Part shown: piece by piece, positions 22,857 to 36,561 of the stretch
Position numbering within the stretch: position 1 is the first letter of the stretch
Layout: the number at the start of each line of letters is the position of its first letter
NCBI GenBank assembly: GCA_037501455.1
Contig: CM074861.1
Span: 97,441,001 to 97,505,000 of the forward strand
DNA: 64,000 bases
Source: Lantana camara
Taxonomy: Eukaryota > Streptophyta > Magnoliopsida > Lamiales > Verbenaceae
Direction of reading: 5' to 3'
The notes under the pieces: model-generated
What the model was told of the DNA's origin: nothing
The model's database searches: none
The model's input: only the letters and a program-made list of their open reading frames with translations
Translations under genes and position numbers: made by a program

Positions 22857-23516
22857 AGTTCACTCCCTTTACAAGATGGATACGCACAGAAAGGAATTAC
22901 GTAGCTTGTTCTTGTATTGTGATGGATATCTGTGCCCAGTAATAAAAGCTAACCAAGAATGAAAATTTTGCATATTTGTGAGACTGTGTGACTTGTTCGT
23001 GATTTCTTTTGTTTTTTGTTCATCTGGGTAGTGAAGATTTTGTGTATGTTGAGCTCTTGCTGAAGCAAAATTTGGATGCAGGATGATTGATTTCTGAACA
23101 CGTTTCTATGTTATTTGGAAGTTTTGGTACTTTGAGTGTTATTGTTGAGTTACGTGGTTAATTTGCTTGTATGTCTGATGCATATGAGGTGGACTTGGCG
23201 AGTAGGAAACTAAAATGCAAGTTGAGTGTATATGGTTCGGGCTTCCTTGTTATTACTCAAGTATAGATAGGTTGGAAGAACACCAGAATATTGTTTTTGG
23301 GACTGGAAATACATATAAGTTACTTTTTGACATTGTTGATATGGTAATGTTTATGAGAAATTAAGTGTTTTCACCATCATATATCTGTAAAATTTCTCTA
23401 ATGTCTTTTTTCTGAATTTCAGGTTTGAATTGCGCTGTACTGGTTTTTGAATAGTAATTATTTTTAAAATTTGGGGTTGCAGGGGGGACTGAGGGCTTGC
23501 TCTTGGTCCCCTGCAA

Positions 23517-23537
23517 ATGAGCGGAAAAAGAAGCTAA
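23517..23537 (+). other. Short upstream ORF in TIC236 leader
   Basis: ATG at 23517 opens six codons and stops at TAA 23535-23537, 15 bases before the main ATG. It may dampen translation of TIC236 if the leader is as modelled. Confidence 0.45.
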
Positions 23538-23552
23538 GTTCATTGGTTGGGG

Positions 23553-26500
23553 ATGATGAGTGTTGAACTTCACAGCCCATTTCTTGGGGTTCCACTAAAG
23601 TGTACTGTTTTTGAAAGAAGAAACAAGGGTAATTATGCTTACGCTAGGGGAGTTAGATTAAAACCCTCTCGGAAGGGCTCAAATTTCCAACCATGTAAAT
23701 GTGCAAGGAGAAATGAATGGGTCTTTCACGGCAGCAAATTTATGCACTTTTGTGGAAAAAATGTTGAGTTATTATGGAAGAAGTTGGAATTACGGAGTGG
23801 TTGGATGATCAATTCTGTCAAAGAGCCCATTGTAGTACGAAGCAAGACATTGGTCAAGTTTATGATTCCAGTATGGGAAGAGGGGCTATTTCTGTTCAGA
23901 TGTTCTGTTTTTGCCACTGTGATATCTGGGGTGTGTTTATTGGTTTGGTATGGGCAATCGAAGGCAAAACTTTATATTGAAGCCAATCTGTTGCCTTCAG
24001 TTTGTGCGCTACTGAGTGATCAAATTCAACGAGAGCTTGATTTTGGTAAGGTTCGCAGAATTTCACCCTTAAGCATAACTTTGGAGTCGTGCTCAATTGG
24101 GCCTCATAGTGAAGAGTTCTCTTGCGGCGAGGTTCCAACCGTCAAATTGCGTCTCCGTCCTTTTGCAAGCTTGAGAAGGGGAAAAATTGTGATTGATGCT
24201 GTTTTATCCAATCCAAGTTTATTGGTTGCTCAAAAGAAAAACTACACTTGGTTGGGGATACCCTATTCTGAAGGCATTCCACAGAGGCACTTGTCAGCTG
24301 AAGAAGGAATAGACTATCGAACAAGAACCAGAAGGGTTGCAAGAGAGGAAGCTGCCTTGCGCTGGGAGAAGGAAAGAGACGAGGCAGCTAGATTATGCGC
24401 CGAAAAGGGTTATGTCATATCTGAATGCAATTGTTTTTTTCCTGAGAATAATAATTCCAAGGAAAGTACTAGTCTTCCCACAAGGTTGGGGACTCACGAC
24501 CATTTCCTTTATATGGACGAGAAATTTCACTGGAGAGATCATCATTGCATGGATGCTGGTGCTGAATATGATTTGAAGCATGCTGATTTAGAGAGATCAT
24601 TTGGTGCAAAAATGTCATCCCCTGAAACTAGCGTCTGGTCTAAAATTATGCCAGCATCTATGAGGCATAAGTTCAAGAGGAAGGGCAATGGAAGAGATTT
24701 ATCTATGACAGGTATTGCTTCTAAAAGAAGACTTCTTGAATCTAGTGCTTATGCTGCTCGTTTATACTTCCAAGGACAATCTGGGAAATCTGGAAACTGT
24801 ACCGACGGATCTGCTAGTTTTGGTACTGAAAATTCGAGGAATTCTATGATGCAGAAAAGGGATGAGGTAACTGGATCAACTTCTGGAGTAACCAACTCTG
24901 AGGGAGAAGCAAGAGCGGAGTTTCAAGATGTGATGGTTGATTGTACTTCTGATAATAATAAAGCGGATCTTGCTGAAGAAGTATCATCAAACAAAATAAT
25001 CCCGGAGATGGAGAACAAGCCAAAGACTGAATCTGTTTCTAGAGAAGATTTAGATTTGCGGTCTAGGAATCAGATTAATAGCTTGCGAGATCCTTTTATT
25101 TTTACTTTTAGTAAATCTACAAACTCCAACGATGACACTGAAAATATTCCCACAAGTAACAAGTATATGGAAGGTGATGACATCATTAAAACAGATATCA
25201 GAGATGAGACTGTGAGATCAGTTGAGGAGGTGAAGAGTGCTGAGGATGATATTTTGGATAGTCCAGGAGGACATACCACTAGTAGTTCTAGTGTGACCGA
25301 ACCTGAGTCTTTAAGGCCGCCGAGTCATTTGGAGAGTATCTCTCCCTTGAACAACCAATCAGTTGTATCCTCTGCTCTTAAAAAAATTAGTGAGGCACTT
25401 GTCAATCCTTTGCTAAGGCTGAAATCTGAGATTGGTGTCGGAGTTGAGGATATTTCTACAGAACTAGTTGATGAGATTGGTGAAGAATCTACCTCACAAA
25501 TGGATAAAATGTTTCCTGTTGTCCTTGACTCTGTGCATTTTAAAGGTGGCACACTGATGCTGCTTGCATATGGTGATGCAGAACCAAGGTAGTGTTGCCC
25601 ATCTTAATGAAAAATCTCTCATGTCCCTCTCTAGCTTTTCACATGCTTGATTACTAGGTTCTCTGGTATGATCCTCTAATTAAAATTTTATGCTGGCAAC
25701 AAGCAGCTTGATGGTTTCTGGACTCCATGTTCCTTAGTTTTGCTTATACGAAACTATCCTCGTCATGTTCTTCAATTAGAACAAGTTCCTTGAGAAAAAG
25801 AAATGTTGAATGACTATTGACGTGTAATTGCGTTTGCTCTGATGAAAGAGATGGACTATTCATTATATGCATGTCTTATTTGGATCTCTTACAGATGCGG
25901 GATGCTTACTCCAAGTATTTGGTTGTTCGTTTTATAGAGAAATGGAAGTTGCTAGTGGACATGCGAAGTTCCAAAATCACTATGGGCGTGTGCACGTACA
26001 GCTGAGCGGAAACTGTAAGATGTGGAGATCAGGTTTGATCTCTGAGGATGGTGGGTGGTTGTCGACAGATGTTTATGTGGATATCATCGAGCAGAAATGG
26101 CATGCCAATTTGAAAATAGCAAATCTCTTTGTTCCGGTAAAGTATACAATGCCATTTTACGTAATTTTTCTGCTAACCCTTACAACGCTGTCTGCAACTT
26201 AATCTAGAAGAATCCAAAATCTTACTTCTTTGCCGTGCAGCTTTTTGAGAGGATTTTAGACCTTCCTATCGCATGGTCAAAAGGGAGAGCTACTGGCGAG
26301 GTGCTTCTCTAACTTTATAGTTTATTTTGCAAAATGTAATCACTTACTATGAGAGAAGTATTCCTATCAAAATCTTTTCTTCAACGAATTGTATCTAAAA
26401 TTGAACTTGTCTCCTACAGGTTCATATATGCATGTCTAGAGGAGAAACTTTTCCCAATCTCCATGGGCAACTTGATGTAACTGGATTGGCCTTCCAGATA

Positions 26501-29500
26501 TATGACGCTCCATCATGTTTTGCTGTATGTGTTTGTAACAGATGGTTTTATCCCATTCAAGTAAATCTTTGTTGCTTACTTTGTGGTTCGTTGAAGTAAT
26601 GTGAAGGTTTATAGGGACCTTTTTTTACAGGATATGTCTGCAAGTCTGTTTTTCCGTGCCCAGAGAATATTTTTGCACAATGCCAGGGGATGGTTTGGTG
26701 ATATTCCGTTAGAAGCATCTGGGGACTTTGGCATTGATCCGGAGGAAGGTGAATATCACTTAATGTGTCAGGTATATTAATTTATTTCCCACATGCGTTT
26801 TTATCCATATGATGGATTCTACTTGAAAACAAGCATTGCATGTGCATTTTCCGGAGTGTTACTTTTTAACTTTCTCCCCCCTTATGATCCTTATTGAAGT
26901 TTTCAAAACTGAAATGTACTAATGGCCTTGATAAATATAATTTATGATGCAAAACTCTTTTAACTTTTGGACTTGCAATGATTAGTATTTACTGATATCA
27001 ATTTAATGCCAATTGCCAACATATTTTTGTGCTGCAACGATGTACTGCCTCGAAACGTGTATGTAAAGTGGAATCATTTTGATACAGTCACCTCTCTGTG
27101 GAATTGAATGATTTCAGTTGGGCAAGCATGGCTTGCCTTTCAGCTCTTTTCCCATCTGACCTGTCATTGGCGTGTTTTTGAAAATATAATAAAAGGTTAG
27201 GTGTTCACTAGAGTGGAAGCATGCCCTTATGAATGTAAGGAGTTTTTTTCCTTTGCCACTGAGGTAATCAACAGCAATGAATTAATCAGAATAATTGGTT
27301 TCCAAACTTCAAGTTTCTAGGTTGATCATCTGGAACCCAGATTCAGCTTGTGGAAGAAAAATGACTAGACGAGAGAAATGTACTTGAGGATAATTGTTTT
27401 CAATATCTAGAAGTTACAAGAGCAAATAGAGGATGCTGATCTTGGGGGGTCAATGTCAGTGGACTCTTTTGTATATAAAAATATTTGAAGGAAAATCTAA
27501 TGATATCTTGAAAGTATAATTGCTAAAGATGCTTCTTGAAGTTTGTGGTATCATTGTCTTCTAAATCTTAACCCTGTGGTGAGATTATATATAAAGTTTG
27601 TCTCTTCTCTTAATATTCTATAATTTAGACGTTGACATCCCTAGGCTGGTGTTTTCAGGTTCCATCTGTAGAAGTGAACTCTTTGATGAAAACATTCAAG
27701 ATGAAACCTTTGTTGTTTCCGGTATGTATCTCTTTTCTCATCCAGATGAGTGAATATGAATTTATCTGTGTTCTGACTTTCTCCTTTTTTGTATCTTTAC
27801 AACATGCCAGTTTGTTTGTCTATTAGCTTTTAGTTTCTAGTTTCTACTGTTATAATACCTTGTAGGTCCTCTGAATTTTAATGCATAAGCAAAAGCTTTA
27901 ATATTTGGAATTTAATGACACAACATGTTAATCAGCTGAAGTTCCATAACCAAGAAATACCTTTGCTCATATTCCAAATTGTAGCCTATATACATGTGGT
28001 TCCCAAAAATAAACAATAGACATTTTTAAGACATACATAGATTATGTATGCATAATACTTATCTTCTGTTAATTTTCCTGAATTTTTGAAGATCTTCCCT
28101 CAAGTTCCGGGAACATCCTCATTCTAAATAATTTAACCTTATTAATAGATTAGATTCTGCTGTATATTCTCTTGTTTATTTTATTCACTGTTTATCAATT
28201 AAAACCTTCGCCTCCACACCATACTTAGTTATCTTTTCCATTAACTTCAGTTGGCGGGATCAGTAACAGCTGTGTTCAATTGTCAAGGCCCATTGGATGC
28301 TCCTGTGTTTGTGGGGAGTGGATTGGTCTCAAGGAAACTCATCCATTTGTCAGCTGATATTCCTCAGTCAGCTGCATATGAGGCAATGATGAACAATAAA
28401 GAGGCTGGTGCAGTGGCAGCAGTTGACCGTGTTCCATTCTCTTATGTATCTGCCAACTTTACTTTTAACACTGATAATTGTGTGAGTAATTCTTTTTTCT
28501 TTTTTAAAAGAAATGATGGATAATTCACATTTGGTGAACTTTTATCTTGTTTCGTTTTCACATGCTCAACTTTTGCTTGCACAAGGCAGGTCGCCGACCT
28601 GTATGGGATCAGAGCCACACTGGTTGATGGGGGTGAAATTCGTGGAGCAGGAAATGCTTGGATTTGTCCTGAGGTACTTATTCATAGAAGCCGGTATATT
28701 TCTTTGTAAATATACATAAGCTGCACAAGTTTTGGTTATTTTATCCCATCAAGCTCTTGTTTTGATGACGGACAATTATACTTTAGGGGAAACTTCCAAG
28801 CGAGGCTAGTCCTGCCTCTTCATTCTGTATAACTGAACTCCAAAGCTTCCATGAATTACAATGGTGTTTAGTTGATCAATAAGTGCAATAAATTAATTGC
28901 ATCCACATTGTGCGATTCTTTGTAACCATTTTTGCTTTCTTTGACATCAATTCATTCTGTTAACACCAGAATGTCAGGATGTATGTATTGCTGGTTTGAT
29001 CTAATATGAATTGACCTATTATTGTAGGGTGAGGTTGATGACTCAGCAATGGACGTCAATTTCTCAGGCAATTTATGCTTTGATAAAATTATGCATCGAT
29101 ATATTCCTGGTTATCATCAAACAATGCCTCTTAAATTAGGGGATCTGAATGGCGAAACAAAAGTTTCCGGCTCCCTGTTAAGACCGTAAGATTTTATGCC
29201 GTCTTTCTAATTGTTGATGGAATGTGTAGTCGATGTGGAATAATTTTTTCTGGATAATTGTAATTATTGACTGCCTGTTGTGAACGTAGGAGGTTTGATA
29301 TCAAATGGACTGCACCAAGAGCTGAGAGATCACTTTCTGATGCTCGTGGAGATGTCATAATATCACATGACCATATTTCTGTCAATTCTTCGTCTGCTGC
29401 TTTTGAATTGTATATGAAAGTCTTAACATCATATCCTGATCAAAACTGGTTAAGCTGGGAGGAGTGTGGTAAAGTACTTGTCATGCCCTTCTCAGTAGAA

Positions 29501-32500
29501 GGAGTTGAACTGGATCTACGAATGCGGAATTTCGAATTTTTTAACATAGTTTCTCCATACGCATTTGATTCTCCGAGGCCTGTACATCTAAAAGCAACAG
29601 GGCGAATTAAGTTTCAAGGAAAGGTTAACAAGAGTTCCCGTAGCACTGCTAATCAAGGACTGCATTCTGATAATAATTTAGAATCACAATTGCCAATGGA
29701 AGGTGATGAAGATGCAAAGAGCATTTCGGGTGATGTTTCAATATCTGGTCTAAAGCTAAATCAGTTGACGCTGGCTCCTCAATTAGCTGGAGTATTGAAC
29801 ATAAAATCTGGAGGTGTAAAGGTTTGTTCTCGTTGCTTTTGCCCTCTACATAGTTGTTCTTTCAACCATATAGCAAATGCACTTATAGTTTTACACTTCG
29901 CTTTATTTTATGGAAACTGCGCATATTTCAATATTATTATTCTTGTTACATTGAGCGCACAATATTAAATTCCTGCTACTTTGTATCGAAAGTGTTGGAA
30001 TTTAGAGAAATAGTTTTAGTATTGATGTTAAACGTTAGAAATTAGAAGGGTCGGAAGAGTATTTAAGAAAATGGTTTTGGAAAACGAGTATGTTAGACTA
30101 AAATTGGGCCAATTTAATTTTAGTATTTGAAGGATTAGAAAATGCAGGAGTATTTGAAGGATTAGAAAATGTAGTAATAGATATTGAAGGAGAAATGATA
30201 TTGGACGAAAGTTAGAAAATTGGATAGAAGGCTTTTTAGTGGAAGTTTTTTAATGATTTTTGTTTTCATTACAAAATGATCCAACTTTACATATTTATAG
30301 GAGAGCACCGAGTTGCCATTGTCGGTTAATAATTCTCTACAATTATTTAATCTTGATATTTTAGCTATTTGACCATGTGATTATTTTCTAGAGTATTCTA
30401 CTAATATAAATATTATCTATAATATTCTAGAATATAAATATGTATAAAAATCTAGATAAATTCTTGGAAAATTCTAGAAATGCATTATATTTCAATAGGA
30501 AGCCCAAAACAGTATGTGGTCCCATCATCTCCCTTGTGTCATTTGATGATGCAGTTGGATGCCACTGGTCGCCCAGATGAAAGTCTTGCAGTAGAATTTG
30601 TTGGACCTTTGCACTCAACTTCTGAAGAAAATCTAGCTGGGAAGTTGCTGTCTTTTTCTCTGCAGAAAGGGCACCTGAAAGCTAATGCATGTTATCGACC
30701 ACTACATTCAGCTAGCTTGGAGGTCCTTTTCCAAATATTTTTTGTCTTTATCAACCCCCCGCCTCCCCCAAAACACCAAAATAAAAAATAAAATTGTTCT
30801 GCTTTAAACTGGCACTTCTTTCCATTGGCTTTGATGCAAAAACATGTACCTTTTTTTATGTGATCAGGTACGACATTTGCCACTGGATGAACTGGAGTTA
30901 GCCTCACTCCGTGGAGCAATCTCAAGGGTATAATAATACTCAACTTTATTTCTCATGCTTTTTATTTGGGAACGGTCTTAAATTTCTCTTAAGGGATTTT
31001 CCATATGTCCGTACTTTGTGATGGCTGGTCTGCATGTACTTATAATTTTCTGGGTTTGAGCCTCCTTAGTCAATTGGTTGATTCATCTATTTGGTTGGTT
31101 GAACGGACGGAATATGTAAGTAGGTTTTTATCGACATTGTTTACTTCTTGTTTAAAGTAATTAATAAAAACTTGATAGTAAGGATAGTTGTTCAAGTAGT
31201 ATGCATGTTCTGAAGGACATGAAGTAGCTGCTGTAGCATTATGCATTCCGTGTTTCATCTTTGGAGAGCATAACGAACATTGAAAGTACAATGTGACTTT
31301 TATCAAGTATTCCTTGCTAACATGTTAAATATGCTTTCTGGTTTCTCCCTTTCAGGCAGAAGTTCAATTGAACTTTCAGAAAAGAAGGGGTCATGGTGTG
31401 TTATCCGTTCTACGGCCAAAATTCAGCGGTGTTTTGGGCGAAGCTCTTGATGTGGCAGCCAGGTGGAGTGGGGATGTGGTAAGTACCCTCAGTTTATCTC
31501 TTTCAAATCAGTTTCTTGCTATTTTAGTGGTTTATGTAAATAGATAATATTGTTGATATTCGTATTCATTTCTGGTTGATACTCTCTGGTATAGATCACT
31601 GTTGAAAGTGCTATCTTGGAACAAAGCAATAGCAAATATGAACTACAAGGGGAATATGTGTTGCCTGGCTCTCGGGATCGAAGTCCTAGTGGAAAGGAAA
31701 AAGGTAGCTTGTTTGAGAAAGTAATGACCGGTCATCTTGGAAGCATGATTTCTTCAATGGGTAGATGGAGAATGAGACTAGAGGTGCCTAATGCTGAGAT
31801 AGCTGAAATGCTTCCACTTGCTAGGCTTCTTTCTCGAAGTTCTGATCCTGCTGTTCAGTCCAGATCAAAGGTTTTTGTCTACTTATTTGATTAATGAGCT
31901 CTCTGAATATATTTTTACTAGAAACTGCGTTAATCACTGTGAATATATTTTTACTATAAACTGCGCAGCATCTTATAGTAGAAATGGAGTCCTTTTCTAG
32001 GAGCTTTGCTCCCTTCTTTTTTCTGTAATGAGAACTTTGTTTTTAACCAGTTTGGAAGCATGCATATGTGTGAACTCGTCTAATGGAGTTTTAGTTGAGT
32101 AAATGGCAGGATGTTTAATGTATGTGACTCTACCTTTGCCAACATACAGGATCTCTTCCTACAAAGGTTGCAGTCAGTAGGATTATGTGCTGAAAGCCTT
32201 CAAAAACTTCTTGAGGTATGTTTTACTTGCAGTTATTCTAAATATTGCACAAATTTTTAAGAGCTTTAAAAGGTGAAATTTATTATCCATCGTGTAAAAA
32301 TCTTGTAGGAAATTCGGGGTCATTGTGCCACATCAGATGAAGTTGTCCTTGACGATTTCGATCTTCCAGGTTTAGCTGAACTCAAAGGTCGTTGGCGTGG
32401 TTCTTTAGATGCTAGTGGAGGCGGCAATGGAGACACAACGGTAGTTATCTCTGCCCATTTTGCAGTTTGTGTTTTGGATCATATTGATATGAAGGGTCAA

Positions 32501-35500
32501 ATATACGTTTCTGATTGACATTTAGCTGTCTACTTACAAGCAATCTACAGAGAGTGAATGCATTATTACGTTTATTATGGAAGAATTTAAATTTCTCATG
32601 TCATTTTTCCACATTAAAGCTTCTTCATTCAATTCGGGCTCTTTTCTCTATTCTCTATCTAGTTTTGCCCTGCAATTTCTTATCCTCCCCGTGATTTCTT
32701 CTTTATGTGTACTTTAGGCAGAATTTGACTTTCATGGAGAGGAATGGGAATGGGGAACATATACCACACAGCGCATTCTAGCAGCTGGTATGTACAGCAA
32801 CACTGATGGCCTTCGACTTGAGAAAATGTTCATCCAAAGGGATAATGCCACAATCCACGCAGATGGGACACTATTAGGGCCAAAGACAAATTTGCATTTT
32901 GCTGTTCTGAATTTCCCCGTTAGTTTGGTTCCTACTTTAGTTCAGGTTATTGAAAATTCAGCCACTGAAGCTGTTCACTCTCTGAGGCAATTCTTAGCAC
33001 CAATTAGAGGCATCCTACACATGGAAGGTGATCTTAAAGGAAATCTAGCTAAACCTGAATGCGATGTACAAGTGAGGCTCCTTGATGGGGCAATTGGGGG
33101 AATTGATCTTGGAAGGGCAGAAGTTGTTGCTTCTCTAACTCCAACTAGCCGTTTCCTATTCAATGCCAAATTTGAACCCATTGTTCAAAATGGCCATGTA
33201 CATATTCAAGGAAGTGTTCCGCTAGCACTTGTACAGAACAATAGTTTGGAGGAAGAAAGTAACGAGAGGGAGAGAAATGATGCCACGTGGGTACGAGATT
33301 GGGATAAGGAGAGAAGTAAAGCATCTACAGATGAGGCTAGTGATAGAAAAGGATCCAGGGAAAAAAATCAAGAAGTTTGGGATACACAGTTGGCCGAAAG
33401 CCTCAGGGGTTTAAACTGGAATATATTGGATGCAGGAGAAGTTAGAATTGATGCTGATATCAAAGATGGAGGCATGATGCTGCTAACAGCATTATCTCCT
33501 TATGCTAACTGGCTCCATGGCAATGCTGAAGTTTTGCTGCAGGTTGGTACTGTTGTCTCTATCTTTTGATTATATATTTGAACTGTAACAAGGAAAAGGA
33601 CTATTACCAAAACGTCTTGCGGTTTGCACAGTTACGAAAAAGCCCTCTATCTGTTTGTGTAAGGTGGTAATTGTTATTTCAATATATAGATATTTTTATT
33701 AGTTAGAGCCACTAACAACTATGCTATTTGTAAGGAAGGAAGAAACCTCAAGGGTGGTTATTGTAATTTAATTGATGAGGAAATTTTAAAATTGGGGCAA
33801 TAATCATCTTTTTTGGTAAATATCCTGAAAAAAAAAAAGTTCATATACATTCCCCTAACAGGATCAAAACAAATTGAATTTTCTTGTTTATCAATTTTAA
33901 CTTCATCTTACATAGGTAAGGGGTACTGTTGAGCAACCAGTGCTGGATGGTTCTGCCTATTTAAACAGGGCTACGGTGTCCTCTCCTGTACTAAGGAAAC
34001 CAATAACCAATTTCGGAGGAACTGTTCTTGTAAATTCAAACAGACTTCGTATTGGCTCATTAGAGGGTAGAGTCAGCAGAAAGGGAAAGTTGTCACTAAG
34101 AGGGAATCTACCCCTCCGTACAAGTGAAGCTTCTCTTGGCGACAAACTTGACCTAAAATGTGAGGTTCTGGAAGTGCGTTCTAGGAATATCCTGAGGTAC
34201 TTCTAATTTCCCAAATGCCCTAGAATTTTTAACTTTTATTCTTGTTAACTGTGTACTTCACAATTTGAAAAAAAAAAAAAAAATCTTGTATCGAAGTGGT
34301 CAGGTTGATAGTCAGTTGCAAATAACTGGATCTATTATGCAACCAAACATTTCTGGGAAGATCAAAGTTAGCCATGGAGAAGCTTATCTACCACATGACA
34401 AGGGAAGTAGTGGTGCAGTTCCTTTCAACCGGGAAGCAACAGATGAACCCAGACTGCCAGCTGGAAGTTATGGCCGTATGGTTGCATCCAAATACATATC
34501 ACGTTTTCTTAACTTAATACCATCATCCTCAAATAGTTCATTCCACCAATCATCTGGTAAGTTTTCGGTGCCTAAAGTAACTGAAGCTTAACTTTTGAGT
34601 TAATTGTTTGCATAAGGGTTCAGCTTTCAAGTTTTTGGCTTAATTTAGTCTTCTTTTTTGCAGGTGAGCGGGGTGAAGTTGAAAAGGAGATGGTACTTGT
34701 AAATAGTAAGCCAAAATTAGATGTCCGCCTAACGGACTTGAGGATTGCTCTTGGGCCTGAACTGAGGATAGTTTATCCTTTGATACTTAACTTTGCTGTT
34801 AGTGGCGAGCTCGAATTAAATGGGCCTGCTCATCCCAAATGGATAAAGCCTAAAGGCGTCCTAACATTTGAGAATGGTGATGTGAATCTCGTTGCAACAC
34901 AGGTAAGCTTTGTGTACCCGTTTGAAAACCCTTGAAATGCTTGAATGTGGTCCATGAAGTTATTTATTTATTTATTGTTGTCAATCTAGGTGAGGCTCAA
35001 GAGAGAGCATCTTAACATAGCAAAATTTGAACCTGACAACGGACTCGATCCAACACTCGATTTAGCCCTTGTGGGATCTGAATGGCAGTTTAGAATTCAA
35101 AGTCGAGCTAGTAAGTGGCAGGAAAAATTGGTGGTAACCTCTACGCGCTCAGTGGAGCAAGATGTTCTTTCCACAACGGAGGTAAATTCTTTTGAAGGAT
35201 AATTACACTGGCATACCCTATGACTTGATCTAAATTACATAAATTTCCCTGAGGATTGAAGAATAACAAAAGCTTCCCCTGACACACCTTGGCCTAACCC
35301 ATGCTACTATAGTCATGAATTTAAAAACCTAATTGTTCGCCCAAAAAAAAAAAAAACGGATTTAAATCAAAATATTGGCGAGTAAGCGCAAGAGGGCTAA
35401 ATAATGGGTGTTCCTACAAAAGTAAAATTATACATGTAATCAAAATTCATGAATCCGGATGCAATGTAGATTATGTACGTAGACAATTTTTGTAATTTCT

Positions 35501-36561
35501 CAAATCTCAGGCGATGTTTGTGTAATTCGGCCAAACCCCATGGTGTATCTGTGTAACCATCCCAATTTGTAATGCTAAAATCTCTCGAGTTATCATGAAA
35601 GCATTGTAGTGAGATGACCTAGGAATTCTGATCCATCTGGTTTCTGATCAAACAGGCTGCTAGAGTCTTTGAGAGTCAGTTAGCTGAATCCATATTAGAA
35701 GGCGATGGACAGCTAGCATTTAAGAAGCTTGCCACTTCAACACTCGAGACGCTAATGCCAAGAATAGAGGGCAAGGGAGAATTCGGGCAAGCTAGGTGGA
35801 GGCTGGTTTATGCCCCTCAGATCCCCAGTTTGCTTTCTGTGGACCCCACAGTTGATCCTCTCAAGTCTCTTGCTAGCAACATTTCATTTGGGACAGAAGT
35901 CGAAGTCCAGCTTGGGAAGCGTCTTCAGGTCTGTCTCCACTTTCCAAAATAATCTTGAATCCAAAAACTCTTTTTTAATTGCTTTATTGAATTTCACCTC
36001 TCTAACTATGAAACTGTTACATCTGGACTCCCCCCAAGTTTCGGGACAATCTCCTCAGAGAAATATCATTGGGATATGGGTAAATAGGTTGTCTATACAC
36101 TTTTTGATGGGATATTTTTCATTAGAAAACCCAACAGAAGAGAAAGCTTTGTTAAATGGTAAGTTTTCAATATCTTAGAGGGGTGTTTGCGTAATTAGTT
36201 ACAAAATCTATCTCAATTGAGTTAAGCCTATAAATGGATATCTAAGAGGGGTGTTAATGTAATTAGTTAAGAAATCTATCTTGATGGAGTTAAATGAATA
36301 TCTTAGAGGGTGTTGGTGTAATTAGTTCAAAAACCTATCTCTATGGAGCTACCGTCTAATTACCGTTGAAATCCTGGATGTTCGATTTTCAAAATAATCT
36401 TCTTATGCATGTAGGCCTCCGTAGTTAGGCAGATGAAGGATTCGGAGATGGCTATGCAATGGACATTGATTTACCAGCTCACAAGCCGTCTGCGAGTGCT
36501 CCTACAATCCGCTCCATCCAAACGACTCCTCTTCGAATATTCAACGACCTCACAGGATTAG
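23553..36561 (+). CDS. TIC236: TIC236, TamB-like subunit of the chloroplast inner-envelope translocon
   Basis: Coding exons: 23553-25588, 25938-26136, 26241-26300, 26420-26524, 26631-26771, 27659-27721, 28251-28481, 28590-28673, 29028-29185, 29290-29821, 30555-30722, 30868-30927, 31356-31478, 31595-31870, 32150-32215, 32309-32440, 32718-33542, 33916-34196, 34297-34556, 34664-34902, 34990-35181, 35656-35928, 36415-36561. All junctions are GT-AG; the total is 6651 bases (2216 residues), near the roughly 2170 of Arabidopsis TIC236/EMB2410. One membrane segment lies at residues about 112-132 (SVFATVISGVCLLVWYG), followed by beta-rich repeats and a C-terminal TamB/DUF490 domain. The family bridges outer-envelope Toc75 and the inner-membrane translocon and is essential in Arabidopsis. 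The start was chosen at the first ATG of MMSVELHSP. Intron 21 carries a MITE. Confidence 0.95.
35197..35563. mobile_element. Foldback MITE in TIC236 intron 21
   Basis: Left ggataattacactggcatac and the reverse complement of the right end (gggatggttacacagatacac) match over roughly 65 bases with mismatches, including ttgagaaattacaaaaa-type phrases. A target duplication could not be confirmed. Confidence 0.6.
36170..36355. repeat. Three diverged ~60-bp tandem repeats in last TIC236 intron
   Basis: Each copy starts atatct(t/a)agaggg and contains gtgtaattagtt followed by aaaaatctatct. Copies begin near 36170, 36238 and 36298. Confidence 0.65.
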
